A stretch of DNA of 64,000 nucleotides from Altererythrobacter rubellus (GTDB lineage Bacteria > Pseudomonadota > Alphaproteobacteria > Sphingomonadales > Sphingomonadaceae), in assembly GCF_030284385.1 (NCBI RefSeq), contig NZ_CP127221.1:1550001-1614000 (forward strand), read 5' to 3'. The notes under the pieces were generated by a model, which saw only the letters and a list, made by a program, of their open reading frames with translations, had not been told where the DNA came from and made no database searches. This document shows, piece after piece, positions 27,992-37,317 of the stretch (position 1 is its first letter; every line of letters starts with the position of its first letter). The position numbers were made by a program, and so were the translations under genes.

Positions 27992-29935
27992 TCAGCCCTT
28001 TTTGTTGTCGCTGTCTTCGCTCGAATTTTCGTCAACTTCGGAGAATTCCGCATCGACAACTTCTTCGTCAGCCGAACTATCCGAAGAACCTTCCGCGCCA
28101 GCGTCAGGACCGGCAGCCTGCTCTTTTTCGTAGATCTGCTGACCCATCTTCATGGCCGCTTCTGTAAGCGCCTGCGCCTTTGCATTGATCGCATCGACAT
28201 CATCGCCTTCGAGCGCGGTCTTAGCTTCGGCCAAGGCTGCTTCGACGGCAGATTTCGTATCAGCGTCAACCTTGTCGCTATGCTCTTCGAGCTGCTTCTC
28301 GGTCGCGTGCACCAGGCTGTCTGCCTGATTGCGAGCTTCCGCAGATTCGCGGCGCTTCTTGTCTTCTTCCGCGAACTTTTCGGCATCCTGAACCATCTGA
28401 TCAATGTCCGAATCCGACAAACCACCAGACGCCTGGATCTTGATCTGCTGTTCCTTGCCGGTGCCCTTATCCTTGGCAGAGACATTCACGATACCGTTTG
28501 CGTCAATGTCAAAGGTCACTTCGACTTGCGGAACACCGCGCGGCGCGGGCGGGATGCCCACCAGATCAAACTGTCCAAGCAGCTTGTTGTCAGCGGCCAT
28601 CTCGCGCTCACCCTGGAAAACCCGGATGGTCACGGCATTCTGATTGTCTTCAGCGGTCGAATAGACCTGTGTCTTCTTCGTCGGGATCGTCGTGTTGCGA
28701 TCGATCATGCGGGTGAAGACACCGCCCAGTGTTTCAATACCCAGCGACAGCGGGGTCACGTCGAGCAGAAGCACGTCTTTGACGTCGCCCTGCAGAACGC
28801 CCGCCTGAATGGCGGCCCCCATGGCCACCACTTCATCAGGGTTCACGCCAGTGTGCGGCTTCTTGCCGAAGAATTCTTCCACGACTTCGCGAACCTTTGG
28901 CATACGGGTCATACCGCCAACCAGGATCACTTCATCAATCGCGCCTTTATCCAGACCTGCATCAGCGAGCGCTTTCTTGCACGGATCGAGCGTGCGCTTG
29001 ATCAGATCGCCAACCATCTTTTCCAGGCTGGAACGTGTGATCGTTTCAACAAGGTGCAGCGGCGTGGAAGAACCATCTTCCATGCGCGCGGTAATGAACG
29101 GCAGGTTCACTTCTGTCTGCTGCGAGCTAGAGAGTTCGATCTTGGCCTTTTCAGCCGCTTCTTTCAGACGCTGTAGTGCAAGCTTGTCCTTGCGCAGGTC
29201 CATGTTCTCTTTCGTCTTGAACTGGTCAGCCAGCCATTCAACGATCGCGCTGTCGAAATCTTCACCACCAAGGAAGGTATCGCCATTGGTCGATTTAACT
29301 TCGAACACGCCATCACCGATTTCGAGGACGGAGATATCAAAAGTACCGCCGCCAAGGTCATAGACAGCGATGGTTTTGCCGTCTTCCTTGTCGAGGCCAT
29401 AAGCCAGTGCCGCGGCAGTAGGCTCGTTAATAATACGCAGAACCTCGAGGCCTGCGATCTTGCCCGCGTCCTTGGTTGCCTGACGCTGGGCATCGTTAAA
29501 GTAGGCCGGAACAGTGATAACTGCCTGCTCTACCTTCTCGCCAAGATATTCCTCAGCGGTCTCTTTCATCTTTTGCAGGATGAATGCAGAGATCTGCGAC
29601 GGTGAATAATCTTCACCGCCAGCGTTGACCCATGCATCGCCATTGGTGCCCTTGACGATATTGTAAGGGACCAGTTCCATGTCCTTCTTGGTCATCGGAT
29701 CATCGAACCGGCGACCGATCAGGCGCTTCACTGCATAAACCGTATTGTCAGGGTTGGTCACTGCCTGGCGCTTTGCCGGCTGACCAATCAGACGCTCACC
29801 ATCTTTGGTGAAAGCGACGATAGAAGGTGTAGTGCGCGCACCTTCAGAGTTTTCGACGACCTTGGGCTTGCCCCCGTCCATAACAGACACGCACGAGTTG
29901 GTGGTGCCGAGGTCGATACCGATTACTTTACCCAT
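27992..29935 (-). CDS. dnaK: Chaperone DnaK (Hsp70)
   Basis: A 647-residue Hsp70. The ATPase domain begins [20 protein letters not shown] and contains [16 protein letters not shown]. The linker [16 protein letters not shown] and the substrate-binding domain follow, and the C terminus is acidic. Normal length. Expression is probably driven by the RpoH-type promoter at 30042-30069, which gives a leader of about 100 nt. It works with DnaJ (immediately downstream) and GrpE (31122-31703). Confidence 0.98.
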   Translation of the reverse strand: MGKVIGIDLGTTNSCVSVMDGGKPKVVENSEGARTTPSIVAFTKDGERLIGQPAKRQAVTNPDNTVYAVKRLIGRRFDDPMTKKDMELVPYNIVKGTNGDAWVNAGGEDYSPSQISAFILQKMKETAEEYLGEKVEQAVITVPAYFNDAQRQATKDAGKIAGLEVLRIINEPTAAALAYGLDKEDGKTIAVYDLGGGTFDISVLEIGDGVFEVKSTNGDTFLGGEDFDSAIVEWLADQFKTKENMDLRKDKLALQRLKEAAEKAKIELSSSQQTEVNLPFITARMEDGSSTPLHLVETITRSSLEKMVGDLIKRTLDPCKKALADAGLDKGAIDEVILVGGMTRMPKVREVVEEFFGKKPHTGVNPDEVVAMGAAIQAGVLQGDVKDVLLLDVTPLSLGIETLGGVFTRMIDRNTTIPTKKTQVYSTAEDNQNAVTIRVFQGEREMAADNKLLGQFDLVGIPPAPRGVPQVEVTFDIDANGIVNVSAKDKGTGKEQQIKIQASGGLSDSDIDQMVQDAEKFAEEDKKRRESAEARNQADSLVHATEKQLEEHSDKVDADTKSAVEAALAEAKTALEGDDVDAINAKAQALTEAAMKMGQQIYEKEQAAGPDAGAEGSSDSSADEEVVDAEFSEVDENSSEDSDNKKG

Positions 29936-30041
29936 GTTTCTTCGTTTCCCATCAGTTCAATTATTGGACACCGCGCATTGTGCTTTCCAAAGTTGGCAAA
30001 ACAGCTCGGCGGCTCAGTCCGTCAGGTGTGATACTCGGGGG

Positions 30042-30069
30042 ATATAGGTGCGGTTTTGCTTGGCACAAG
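30042..30069 (-). promoter_or_regulatory. RpoH-type heat-shock promoter for dnaK
   Basis: Read on the minus strand: CTTG (30069-30066), 17 bases, then CCTATAT (30048-30042). This matches the alphaproteobacterial heat-shock consensus CTTG-N17/18-CYTATNT in every specified base. It lies 107-134 bp before the dnaK start codon. I saw no CIRCE element between it and dnaK. Confidence 0.65.
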
Positions 30070-30118
30070 GGAACAGGCACACTAGATTTTGCATGTTTTC
30101 AGACCGGAGAAACCTGAC

Positions 30119-30601
30119 ATGAAGTTCAATCAATTGGCCGCCGCGAGCATGCTCTTCTCTACATTCGCCTTGGCAGCTTGTGGCGCAGAGCCGGAGACTG
30201 TGGTCGAAGCCGAACCCGAAGGTGTGCCCGGTTTGAGCGTCGAAAATGCTCGCGTTGTTCTGGCGCCGGTGCCGGGCAATCCGGCTGCAGGCTATTTCGA
30301 TCTGAAGTATGAAAACGACCGCGGCCTCGCGATCCGCCGGGCCGATGTAAGCGGCGCTGAGAAGACCGAAATCCACGCTTATGGAGAATGGAACGGCAAG
30401 ATGACCATGGCCGAAGCCATGGAAATTGCCATTCAGAAGGGCACTGAAATCGCGTTCGAGCCAGGCGGCTATCACCTGATGGTGTTTGATCTGGATGAAA
30501 GTGTTGAGCCCGGTGATACGGTCGAGTTTACGCTGACTGTGTCGGGAGGGGACAAACACAGCTTTGAAGGCGAAGTTCGCGCAGCCGGGGACGAGCGCTG
30601 A
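30119..30601 (+). CDS. PCuAC-like copper chaperone lipoprotein
   Basis: A 160-residue predicted lipoprotein. The signal peptide ends in a lipobox (FALAAC), so the mature protein starts at the cysteine. The copper-binding pattern of PCuAC is recognisable: a His in KTEIHAYGEW, Met residues in GKMTMAEAM, and the late His-x-Met in GGYHLMVFDL. These proteins deliver Cu(I) to the CuA centre of cytochrome oxidase. The ATG at 30119 follows GGAGAAA; an in-frame extension to 30089 lacks such a site. It diverges from dnaK. Confidence 0.85.
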   Translation: MKFNQLAAASMLFSTFALAACGAEPETVVEAEPEGVPGLSVENARVVLAPVPGNPAAGYFDLKYENDRGLAIRRADVSGAEKTEIHAYGEWNGKMTMAEAMEIAIQKGTEIAFEPGGYHLMVFDLDESVEPGDTVEFTLTVSGGDKHSFEGEVRAAGDER

Positions 30602-30651
30602 ACCACGTTTCCACCGGAGGAAATTTAAGCGTTTCTCCACTCGCCTGTCCG

Positions 30652-30924
30652 GTGGGTGGCGAGCGCGCACTTACTCCGGGCGAAGTGAAATTGGCAGCTT
30701 CTGTTTTCGGGACGGCGATCGACTACGCTGCAGTCACAATCCGGCGCAGAAAGTGGTTTCCGTTTCAGCCGCGCAAGGTCACGATGGCACCGGGCGGGCA
30801 TTTGCATTTCCATCCCAGGGGCAGCGCCTATTGCGATGATTTCTCAAGCGAGGATCTGCACCGGCAGGGCTTCTTCATACATGAGATGACACATGTCTGG
30901 CAGGCGCAGGCACGCGGCATCTGG
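30652..30924 (+). pseudogene. 5' remnant of a vgr-related metallopeptidase-like gene
   Basis: About 91 codons of a protein known in sphingomonads as 'vgr-related'. RALTPGEVKLAASVFG, the WFPFQPRKVTMAPGG stretch and an HExxH-type motif in FFIHEMTHVWQAQ are intact. After RGIW the family's usual continuation is lost, and the frame runs into unrelated sequence to a stop at 31011. The break coincides with GGCATCTGG (30916-30924), which is also read in the adjoining fragment. The start is uncertain: GTG at 30652 has no good ribosome site, although GGAGG lies at 30616-30620. Confidence 0.75.
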
Positions 30925-31061
30925 AGTACGCGGCAAGCTACATCAACAAGCAGGCCGGCAGTATCGCGGGCAATGACCCCGATGTCGGCACCGGCGGCAC
31001 GCCTTTCATGAAGTATCTGAAGAAGCACCACGATGAAAACTGTGCGCAAGTAGTGGCCTGA
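30916..31061 (+). pseudogene. 3' remnant of an indoleamine 2,3-dioxygenase-like gene
   Basis: Reading from 30918 in another frame gives 47 residues: HLEYAASYINKQAGSIAG, then DVGTGGTPFMKYLKKHHDEN, then CAQVVA and TGA at 31059-31061. The GTGGTPFMKYLKK segment is the conserved C-terminal motif of the IDO/tryptophan-dioxygenase-like family (human IDO1 ends with GTGGTDLMNFLK). The rest of that gene, including the heme domain, is absent. It is joined directly to the vgr-related remnant and is closed by the terminator at 31065-31103. Confidence 0.7.
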
Positions 31062-31064
31062 TAC

Positions 31065-31103
31065 AAAAAGGGCGAGGTAGCAAACGCCGCCTCGCCCCTT
31101 TTT
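31065..31103. terminator. Bidirectional hairpin terminator
   Basis: AAAAAGGGCGAGG pairs with CCTCGCCCCTTTTT around a loop of about 12 nt, with A- and T-runs on both sides. It ends transcription from the plus-strand remnant and from grpE on the minus strand. Confidence 0.8.
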
Positions 31104-31121
31104 CAAATTCTAGTCTCTGAC

Positions 31122-31703
31122 TCAGGGCTTCTTCGCCACGCCAACCATAGCCGGACGTAGCAAGCGGTCCTTGATCATATAGCCGCTCTGCATTTCTTGC
31201 ACGATCGTGCCTTCTTCGTACTCTTCAGTTGGCACTTCCATCATCGCCTGATGCTGATTCGGATCGAGAGGCAGGCCAACCGAAGCAATGCGCTTCACAC
31301 CGTGCTGGCCGAATACTTTCTCAAGTTCGCGCTGAGTGGCTTCAATGCCGGTTACAAGCGCCTTCATCTTGTCGTCTTCACGCAGACTTTCGGGAATTGC
31401 CGCAATCGCACGCTCAAGGTTGTCTGACACGCTCAGAACATCTCGTGCAAAGCCGGTCGCGGCGTAGGCGCGCGCGTCTTGCACATCCTTTTCCGCGCGG
31501 CGGCGCACATTCTGTGCCTCTGCTTTGGCGTAGAGAATATCCTGCTTTGCGGTCTCCAGATCGGCCTTCAGCGCATCGAGCGCTTTCTCGAAACCGTCTT
31601 CAGATGCCTCGTCCTCTCCATTGTCGAGGAACTCCTCCGGCACGCCTTCAAGTTCTTTGTCTACCGCATCATCTTCTGCTTGCGATTTGTCGTTGTCGAT
31701 CAT
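31122..31703 (-). CDS. grpE: GrpE nucleotide exchange factor
   Basis: A 193-residue cofactor that releases ADP from DnaK. An acidic N-terminal tail and a long coiled coil (about 38-85) precede the beta domain. The signature VGLPLDPNQHQAMMEVPTEE...GTIVQEMQSGYMIKDRLLRP is intact. It follows hrcA by 18 bp, so it is probably co-transcribed with it, and it ends at a strong hairpin. Confidence 0.96.
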   Translation of the reverse strand: MIDNDKSQAEDDAVDKELEGVPEEFLDNGEDEASEDGFEKALDALKADLETAKQDILYAKAEAQNVRRRAEKDVQDARAYAATGFARDVLSVSDNLERAIAAIPESLREDDKMKALVTGIEATQRELEKVFGQHGVKRIASVGLPLDPNQHQAMMEVPTEEYEEGTIVQEMQSGYMIKDRLLRPAMVGVAKKP

Positions 31704-31721
31704 GTTCTTACATTTCCAAAG

Positions 31722-32765
31722 CTATCCGATAAGCTTGCCCAGCGAACGGGCGGTCAGGTCAATCATGGGTATCACGCGCGCGTAATTCAACCGTGTGGGG
31801 CCGATGACGCCAAGCACGCCGACCACCCTTCCCTCACGGTCACGATACGGCGACGCGATAACCGAAGAGCCGGACAATGCAAACAACCGGTTCTCGCTTC
31901 CGATGAAAATCCGCGTAGCTTCGGCTTCGCGCGCGCTTTCCAGCAATTCGGCAACTGATTGCTTGCTTTCCAAGTCTTCGATCAGGCTGCGCACACGCTC
32001 AATGTCCTGCATCGCTGCGTCATCGAGAAGATTCGCTTGTCCGCGTACGATTAAAACCGGACGCTGTGCTGCGTCTTCGCTAAGAACCGCAAGACCACGC
32101 TCGACCAGATTGCGGCTTGCGCTGTCGAGCTGAGACTTGCCCGATTTGATTTCTGCCCCGATCGCAGCATTGGCTTCGGCCAACGTCCGCCCAGCAAGAC
32201 GTGCCGTGATGTAATTGCTCGCTTGCTCCAGCACTGAAGGTGCCAATGAACCACCCAACTCGATTACGCGGTTCTCGATCGATCCATCTTCGCTGACGAG
32301 CACAGCTAGCACCCTCCCCTGGCCCAGATTGACCAGGCTGAACTGTGCAAGCTTGGCCTCGCGGGTTGGGACCAACACCATCCCGGCAGCGCCTGAAATG
32401 TCAGACAGGATTGCGCTGGTTTGCTCCAATGCTTGTTCGATCGGGCCGCTGTCTGAAAGACGCCCCTCTATCGCGGCGCGCTCCTCCGCATTGGGCTCTG
32501 ACACGCGCATCATCCCGTCAACAAACAGGCGCAAGCCGCTTTCGGTTGGCATGCGCCCTGCACTTGTGTGCGGCGCGGATAGCAAACCGTGTGCCTCAAG
32601 GTCCGACAACACCGCGCGGATCGAGGCCGGCGAAAGATTGACCGTACTATCGCTGGCAAGCGTTTTTGACCCGACCGGCTGCCCGCGATCCAAATAGCCT
32701 TCGACCACGAGACGGAAAATCTCTCTCGCACGGTCGGTCAATTCTGCGATGGGTGGTGTGGACAT
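31722..32765 (-). CDS. hrcA: Heat-inducible repressor HrcA
   Basis: A 347-residue repressor that normally binds CIRCE elements (TTAGCACTC-N9-GAGTGCTAA). The N-terminal winged helix includes RAREIFRLVVEGYLDRGQPV and LSPASIRAVLSDLEAHGLL, and the GAF-like dimerisation domain follows. hrcA-grpE is the usual order. I did not see a CIRCE upstream of hrcA or of dnaK, so its targets (commonly groESL) are probably outside the window. Confidence 0.95.
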   Translation of the reverse strand: MSTPPIAELTDRAREIFRLVVEGYLDRGQPVGSKTLASDSTVNLSPASIRAVLSDLEAHGLLSAPHTSAGRMPTESGLRLFVDGMMRVSEPNAEERAAIEGRLSDSGPIEQALEQTSAILSDISGAAGMVLVPTREAKLAQFSLVNLGQGRVLAVLVSEDGSIENRVIELGGSLAPSVLEQASNYITARLAGRTLAEANAAIGAEIKSGKSQLDSASRNLVERGLAVLSEDAAQRPVLIVRGQANLLDDAAMQDIERVRSLIEDLESKQSVAELLESAREAEATRIFIGSENRLFALSGSSVIASPYRDREGRVVGVLGVIGPTRLNYARVIPMIDLTARSLGKLIG

Positions 32766-32773
32766 ATAACGCT

Positions 32774-32801
32774 ATCTAGCGCTTTGCTCCACAGCCTCAA
32801 G
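32774..32801 (-). promoter_or_regulatory. Possible RpoH-type promoter for hrcA-grpE
   Basis: On the minus strand CTTG (32801-32798) is followed after 17 bases by GCTAGAT (32780-32774), a partial match to CYTATNT. It sits only 9 bp before the hrcA start. Transcription would then begin almost at the ATG, and no Shine-Dalgarno is seen, so a near-leaderless message is possible. Confidence 0.35.
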
Positions 32802-32865
32802 CCTTGCAGGTGACACCGCGCACAGCCTATCCCGGCGGCAACGAATCAAAACACAAGGGATTCTC

Positions 32866-33579
32866 ATGCGACCTTCCGGCCGCGCGCCTGACGAAATGCG
32901 CGCTATTAGTATCGAAACCGGCTTTACCAAGCACGCTGAAGGCAGCGTGCTGATTAGTTGCGGCGACACGCGGGTGCTGTGCACAGCGAGTATCGAAGAA
33001 CGCATTCCACCCTGGCTGCGCGGCAAAGGCGAAGGTTGGGTCACAGGCGAGTATTCTATGCTGCCCCGTTCTACGCATACGCGCAGTGGGCGCGAAGCAG
33101 CGCGCGGCAAGCAATCGGGCCGAACGCAGGAAATCCAGCGCCTGATCGGCCGGTCATTGCGAGCTGTCGTTGACTTGAAGAAGCTTGGCGAGCGTCAGAT
33201 CACTCTCGACTGCGATGTGCTTCAGGCGGACGGCGGAACACGCACGGCATCCATTTCAGGTGCCTGGGTGGCGCTGCGTTTGGCGGTGAACGGCCTCATG
33301 GCGTCTGGCGACCTCAAAGAAGATCCGATCACAGGCCAGGTCGCTGCAATCAGCTGCGGAATCTACAATGGCACACCTGTGCTTGACCTCGATTATGATG
33401 AAGATTCCAGCGCCGATGCAGATGCGAACTTTGTCCTGATCACAGGTGGCCAAATCGCCGAAGTGCAAGCAACAGCAGAAGGCGCAACCTATGATGAGGA
33501 GGGCCTGCTACGCTTGCTGCGTTTAGCCAAAATCGGCTGTGACGGCATCTTCAAGGCACAGCTGGACGCCTCAAAATGA
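32866..33579 (+). CDS. rph: Ribonuclease PH
   Basis: A 237-residue phosphorolytic exonuclease that trims tRNA 3' ends. It begins [20 protein letters not shown], with the phosphate-binding arginines in the [20 protein letters not shown] region and [15 protein letters not shown] intact. It starts the plus-strand run rph-rdgB-hemW-xerC and overlaps rdgB by 4 nt. It diverges from hrcA. Confidence 0.97.
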   Translation: MRPSGRAPDEMRAISIETGFTKHAEGSVLISCGDTRVLCTASIEERIPPWLRGKGEGWVTGEYSMLPRSTHTRSGREAARGKQSGRTQEIQRLIGRSLRAVVDLKKLGERQITLDCDVLQADGGTRTASISGAWVALRLAVNGLMASGDLKEDPITGQVAAISCGIYNGTPVLDLDYDEDSSADADANFVLITGGQIAEVQATAEGATYDEEGLLRLLRLAKIGCDGIFKAQLDASK

Positions 33580-34205
33580 CTCGGAAGCTGGGCGGAGGGT
33601 CACTCGTTATCGCCACTCACAATGAAGGCAAATTGCGCGAAATCTCTGCCCTGCTTGCGCCATATGGCCTGAAATGCATTTCGGCAGGTTCGCTTGGTCT
33701 GCCGGAGCCCCCCGAGGATGGAAAAACCTTCGTCGACAATGCGTTGATAAAGGCGCGCGCAGCCGCCGAGGCGTCGGGTCTCGCGGCGCTGGCCGACGAT
33801 AGCGGATTGTCCGTGGACGCATTAGGTGGTCGCCCCGGTGTGTACACCGCGGACTGGGCCGAACGGCAATGGTTCGAAGGCGATCCGGGCCGCGATTGGT
33901 ATATGGCGATGGGCAAGGTCGAAGGGATGCTCCAACAGCTTGGCCCGGATACAGACCGCAGCGCGGCTTTCCATTGCGTACTGGCGATTGTGTGGCCCGG
34001 TGGCGAGCATGAGGTTTACGAGGGAACATGCTCGGGTTCGCTGACGTGGCCGCCGCGCGGTGAGATGGGTTTCGGTTACGATCCTGTTTTTGTCCCTGAA
34101 GGCCGCGATCAGACCTTTGCTGAAATTGACCCGCAAGAGAAACACAGCATGAGCCACCGCGCGGATGCGTTTGCCAAGCTGGTCGCGGACCAGTTTGGCA
34201 GTTAG
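33576..34205 (+). CDS. rdgB: XTP/dITP pyrophosphatase
   Basis: A 209-residue house-cleaning enzyme that removes non-canonical purine nucleoside triphosphates. The family marks are [13 protein letters not shown] at the N terminus, the metal site in [20 protein letters not shown], and [15 protein letters not shown], followed by the C-terminal SHRADAF. It overlaps rph by 4 nt and is followed by hemW after 9 bp, so the three are probably one transcript. Confidence 0.96.
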   Translation: MTRKLGGGSLVIATHNEGKLREISALLAPYGLKCISAGSLGLPEPPEDGKTFVDNALIKARAAAEASGLAALADDSGLSVDALGGRPGVYTADWAERQWFEGDPGRDWYMAMGKVEGMLQQLGPDTDRSAAFHCVLAIVWPGGEHEVYEGTCSGSLTWPPRGEMGFGYDPVFVPEGRDQTFAEIDPQEKHSMSHRADAFAKLVADQFGS

Positions 34206-34214
34206 TATGGGCGC

Positions 34215-35366
34215 ATGGCGCGCGCACTATACATCCATTGGCCCTTCTGCGCGAAGAAATGCCCCTATTGCGACTTCAATAGCCACGTCCGCGACTTGGT
34301 GGATGTGGCGGCGTGGCGCGATGCCTTGTTGGCGGATATGCGCCACGAAGCCGAACTGGCAGGCGGTGAACCACTGCATTCGATATTCTTTGGCGGTGGA
34401 ACGCCTTCCTTGATGCCACCTGCCCTGGTCGAGGCATTGCTTCAGAAAGCGGAGGCGTTGTGGGGTTTTGACGCCAATATCGAAATCACGCTCGAGGCCA
34501 ATCCATCGTCGGTCGAGGCTGCGAACTTTGCCGCTCTAACGCAAACAGGCGTAAATCGGGTTTCTCTTGGTGTTCAATCACTTGAAGACGATACCTTACA
34601 GTTTTTGGGGCGCCTGCATGGGGCGCAGGAAGCGCTGGATGCGTTCGAGACTGCGCAACAGAATTTCGACCGCGTCAGCATCGATCTGATTTATGCGCGC
34701 CCGGGGCAGTTGGCTGAACAATGGACAGCGGAGTTGAGCCGCGCTCTGGCGCTCGGCACGGACCACATGTCACTCTATCAACTCACGATCGAGCCAAACA
34801 CGCGCTTTGCCACCGATGTCCGACGTGGCGTGTTCACCCCGCTGGACGACGATCCGGCAGGTGATCTGTATGCGCTAACGCAAAAGATCATGAACGCGGC
34901 GGGCCTTCCTGCCTATGAGATCAGTAACCACGCCAAACCGGGGCAGGAAAGTCGCCATAATCTGACCTATTGGCGGTATCAGGATTATTGCGGGATCGGC
35001 CCCGGCGCACACGGACGACGCGGTGGAGTGGCAACCGAACGCCACAAGAAGCCGGAGAATTATCTGTTGGCGGTCAGCGAGCACGGACATGGCATCAAGG
35101 ATCAGCGCGCACTCTCGATGGGTGAACAAGCATCCGAAGCGCTGCTTATGGGCCTGCGCCTCGCTGAAGGGATTGATTTGAGCAAGTTGGAGGCGCGGTT
35201 TGGAATCCCTTCTACCGATCTGATCAATGCGGATCGCCTTGCACTTCATAGTGACCTTGGCCTGCTTGAATACGATAGTGGCCGGATCACCGTGACGCCC
35301 TCCGGAATGCCGTTGCTGGACGCGCTTCTTGGCGAAATTGTTGCGGACGCGCTGGTAACCGCATGA
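34215..35366 (+). CDS. hemW: HemW-like radical SAM protein (heme chaperone)
   Basis: A 383-residue radical SAM protein. The cluster motif is CAKKCPYCDFNSH, a CxxxCxxC followed by the extra Phe-Asn typical of the family, and then IFFGGGTPSLM. HemW lacks the first cysteine block of true HemN and acts as a heme chaperone rather than a coproporphyrinogen oxidase. The name 'coproporphyrinogen III oxidase-like' is a common mislabel. It overlaps xerC by 4 nt. Confidence 0.93.
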   Translation: MARALYIHWPFCAKKCPYCDFNSHVRDLVDVAAWRDALLADMRHEAELAGGEPLHSIFFGGGTPSLMPPALVEALLQKAEALWGFDANIEITLEANPSSVEAANFAALTQTGVNRVSLGVQSLEDDTLQFLGRLHGAQEALDAFETAQQNFDRVSIDLIYARPGQLAEQWTAELSRALALGTDHMSLYQLTIEPNTRFATDVRRGVFTPLDDDPAGDLYALTQKIMNAAGLPAYEISNHAKPGQESRHNLTYWRYQDYCGIGPGAHGRRGGVATERHKKPENYLLAVSEHGHGIKDQRALSMGEQASEALLMGLRLAEGIDLSKLEARFGIPSTDLINADRLALHSDLGLLEYDSGRITVTPSGMPLLDALLGEIVADALVTA

Positions 35367-36262
35367 GCGCGGCGGATCTCCTCGAAGCGTGGAACAATGA
35401 GTTGACCAATTCGCGCCGGCGTAGCCCGCATACGGTGCGCGCCTATCTGGGCTGTGCGGATCGTTTGCTGAAAGCGCGTGATTTGGTCGATTGGGATGGT
35501 GTGGCCTTGTTGGAGGCCCAAGATTTACGCCGTCATCTGGCCGAGCGCCGCGCGGATGGAATCGGCAATGCCAGCGCCGCGCGTGAATTGTCCGCGCTCA
35601 AAAGCTTTATCGCTTTTGCACGTGAGCAAGCGGGCGATCCTGACCCCGCCTCACCGCGCCTACGCGGGCCGCGCGTCAAGAAGGGCTTGCCCCGCCCGGT
35701 TATGCCCGATGAGGCAAGCAATCTCGCCGATCTGGTCGCGGACAATGCCAAGGCGGAATGGCTGGGCGCGCGCGATCGCGCGGTGCTGCTGCTGCTGTAT
35801 GGTTCAGGCTTGCGGATTGCCGAGGCGCTGTCGCTCAAAGCCAATGACGTGCCGTTGGGAGAGGTGCTGCAAGTGACGGGCAAAGGCGGGAAGCAGCGTA
35901 TGGTGCCGGTGCTGCCGATCACCCGCGCTGCGGTGGCGGATTATTGCGCAAAATGTCCGTGGCCGCTGCCGGGCAATGAGGTGCTGTTCCGCGGCGAGAA
36001 AGGTGGCCCGCTTAGCCCCGGCATGGTTCAGAAGGCGACCGCGCAAGCGCGCCGCGCGCTGGGCTTGCCTGAGACCGCCACCCCGCATGCATTGCGGCAC
36101 AGTTTTGCGACGCATTTGCTCGGGGCGGGAGCGGATTTGAGAAGCTTGCAGGAATTGCTCGGCCATGCTTCTTTGGGATCGACGCAGATTTACACCAAGG
36201 TTGATGCGGCCACGATGCTGGAAAACTACCGCGACGCGCACCCGAGGGCGAAGAAGAGGTAA
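35363..36262 (+). CDS. xerC: Tyrosine recombinase XerC
   Basis: A 299-residue site-specific recombinase that resolves chromosome dimers at dif with XerD. The N-terminal SAM-like domain (SPHTVRAYLGCADRLL) is followed by the catalytic domain. The catalytic residues are Arg in LYGSGLRIAEALSL, HxxR in HALRHSFATHLLG, His in ELLGHASL, and the nucleophile Tyr in STQIYTKVD. It closes the rph-rdgB-hemW run. Chromosomal housekeeping context and length favour XerC over a phage integrase. Confidence 0.9.
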   Translation: MSAADLLEAWNNELTNSRRRSPHTVRAYLGCADRLLKARDLVDWDGVALLEAQDLRRHLAERRADGIGNASAARELSALKSFIAFAREQAGDPDPASPRLRGPRVKKGLPRPVMPDEASNLADLVADNAKAEWLGARDRAVLLLLYGSGLRIAEALSLKANDVPLGEVLQVTGKGGKQRMVPVLPITRAAVADYCAKCPWPLPGNEVLFRGEKGGPLSPGMVQKATAQARRALGLPETATPHALRHSFATHLLGAGADLRSLQELLGHASLGSTQIYTKVDAATMLENYRDAHPRAKKR

Positions 36263-36274
36263 TTTCCACCAAAA

Positions 36275-36309
36275 GCAGACATTCCGCAAACGACCCAATT
36301 GCAGACATT
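36275..36309. repeat. Short intergenic repeat, GCAGACATT direct copies
   Basis: The convergent gap between xerC and gshB holds GCAGACATT twice (36275-36283 and 36301-36309), with CCGCAAACGACCCAATT between. On the other strand this reads AATGTCTGC...GGGTCG...AATGTCTGC, a pattern I associate with short interspersed repeats in alphaproteobacterial genomes. A genome-wide count would be needed to confirm it. Confidence 0.35.
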
Positions 36310-36341
36310 TGGCTGCAAGATCGGCTAAATCTTGAGCGGAC

Positions 36342-37292
36342 CTAAGCTAATCGCGCCTCAATCGCGTCCCAGATCATTCCGGCGGTATCGGTGCCGTTGA
36401 ACTTATCAATCGCAACAATCCCGGTCGGTGAGGTGACGTTGATCTCGGTAAGGTATCTGCCGCCGATCACATCGATGCCGACGAATGTCAGCCCGAGCCG
36501 TTTCAGTTCCGGTCCCATCGCATCGCAGATTTCCTGCTCGCGCTCGGTCAACTCGGTCGCTTCGGCGCTGCCGCCCATGGCTAGATTTGAACGAAACTCG
36601 CCCTCGCCCGGCCGGCGGTTGATCGCGCCCGCCACCATGCCATCGACCAGCACGATGCGCTTGTCCCCTTCGGCCACTTCGGGAAGGAAAGGCTGCACCA
36701 TATGCGGTTCGGGCCAGGTCTGGTTGAACACTTCGAACAGTGCAGACAGATTGTCGCCATCGGCGGGCACGCGGAAAATTGCCTTACCGCCATTGCCGTG
36801 TATCGGCTTCACCACCACCGCGCCATGCTCAGCCATAAAACGCCGCACTTCGTCGACTGATCGCGTCACCAGCGTAGGCGGCATAAAGCGGCGATAGTTC
36901 AGCACCATCACCTTTTCCGGCGCATTGCGCACGCTGACCGGATCATTGACCACCAGCGTCTCGTCCTTAACTCGCTCGAGCATATGCGTGGCGGTGATAT
37001 AGCCCATGTGGAATGGCGGGTCCTGCCGCATCAGAACAACATCGATATCCTTGCCCAGGTCGAGCCGCTGCGCTGCGCCCTTAGTCACATGGTCGCCCTT
37101 AACGCGTTGAAGTTTGACCGGATGGCATTCGGCATAAAGCCGATCGTCTGCATCCAGCGTCAGGCTCTCAACGTGGTATTCAAATACCTCATATCGGCGC
37201 TCCTGCGCGCTCATCATCAGAGCAAAGGACGAATCCCCGTCTATGTTGACGGTTTCGATCGGGTCCATCTGAACGGCGACGCGTAGGCTCAT
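36342..37292 (-). CDS. gshB: Glutathione synthase
   Basis: A 316-residue ATP-grasp enzyme joining gamma-Glu-Cys and glycine. It begins SLRVAVQMDPIETVNIDGDSSFALM, the typical GshB start. The ATP-grasp motifs VVKPIHGNGGKAIFRV and EINVTSPTGI are intact. It is downstream of rsmI and yraN on the same strand, separated from yraN by 25 bp. Confidence 0.96.
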   Translation of the reverse strand: MSLRVAVQMDPIETVNIDGDSSFALMMSAQERRYEVFEYHVESLTLDADDRLYAECHPVKLQRVKGDHVTKGAAQRLDLGKDIDVVLMRQDPPFHMGYITATHMLERVKDETLVVNDPVSVRNAPEKVMVLNYRRFMPPTLVTRSVDEVRRFMAEHGAVVVKPIHGNGGKAIFRVPADGDNLSALFEVFNQTWPEPHMVQPFLPEVAEGDKRIVLVDGMVAGAINRRPGEGEFRSNLAMGGSAEATELTEREQEICDAMGPELKRLGLTFVGIDVIGGRYLTEINVTSPTGIVAIDKFNGTDTAGMIWDAIEARLA

Positions 37293-37317
37293 TCTGTATT
37301 CCTAATTCTCGCCCTAC

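Noticed and set aside
28280..29176. A 298-codon plus-strand frame antisense to dnaK
   Set aside because: Shadow frame of a highly conserved gene; the composition is not protein-like.
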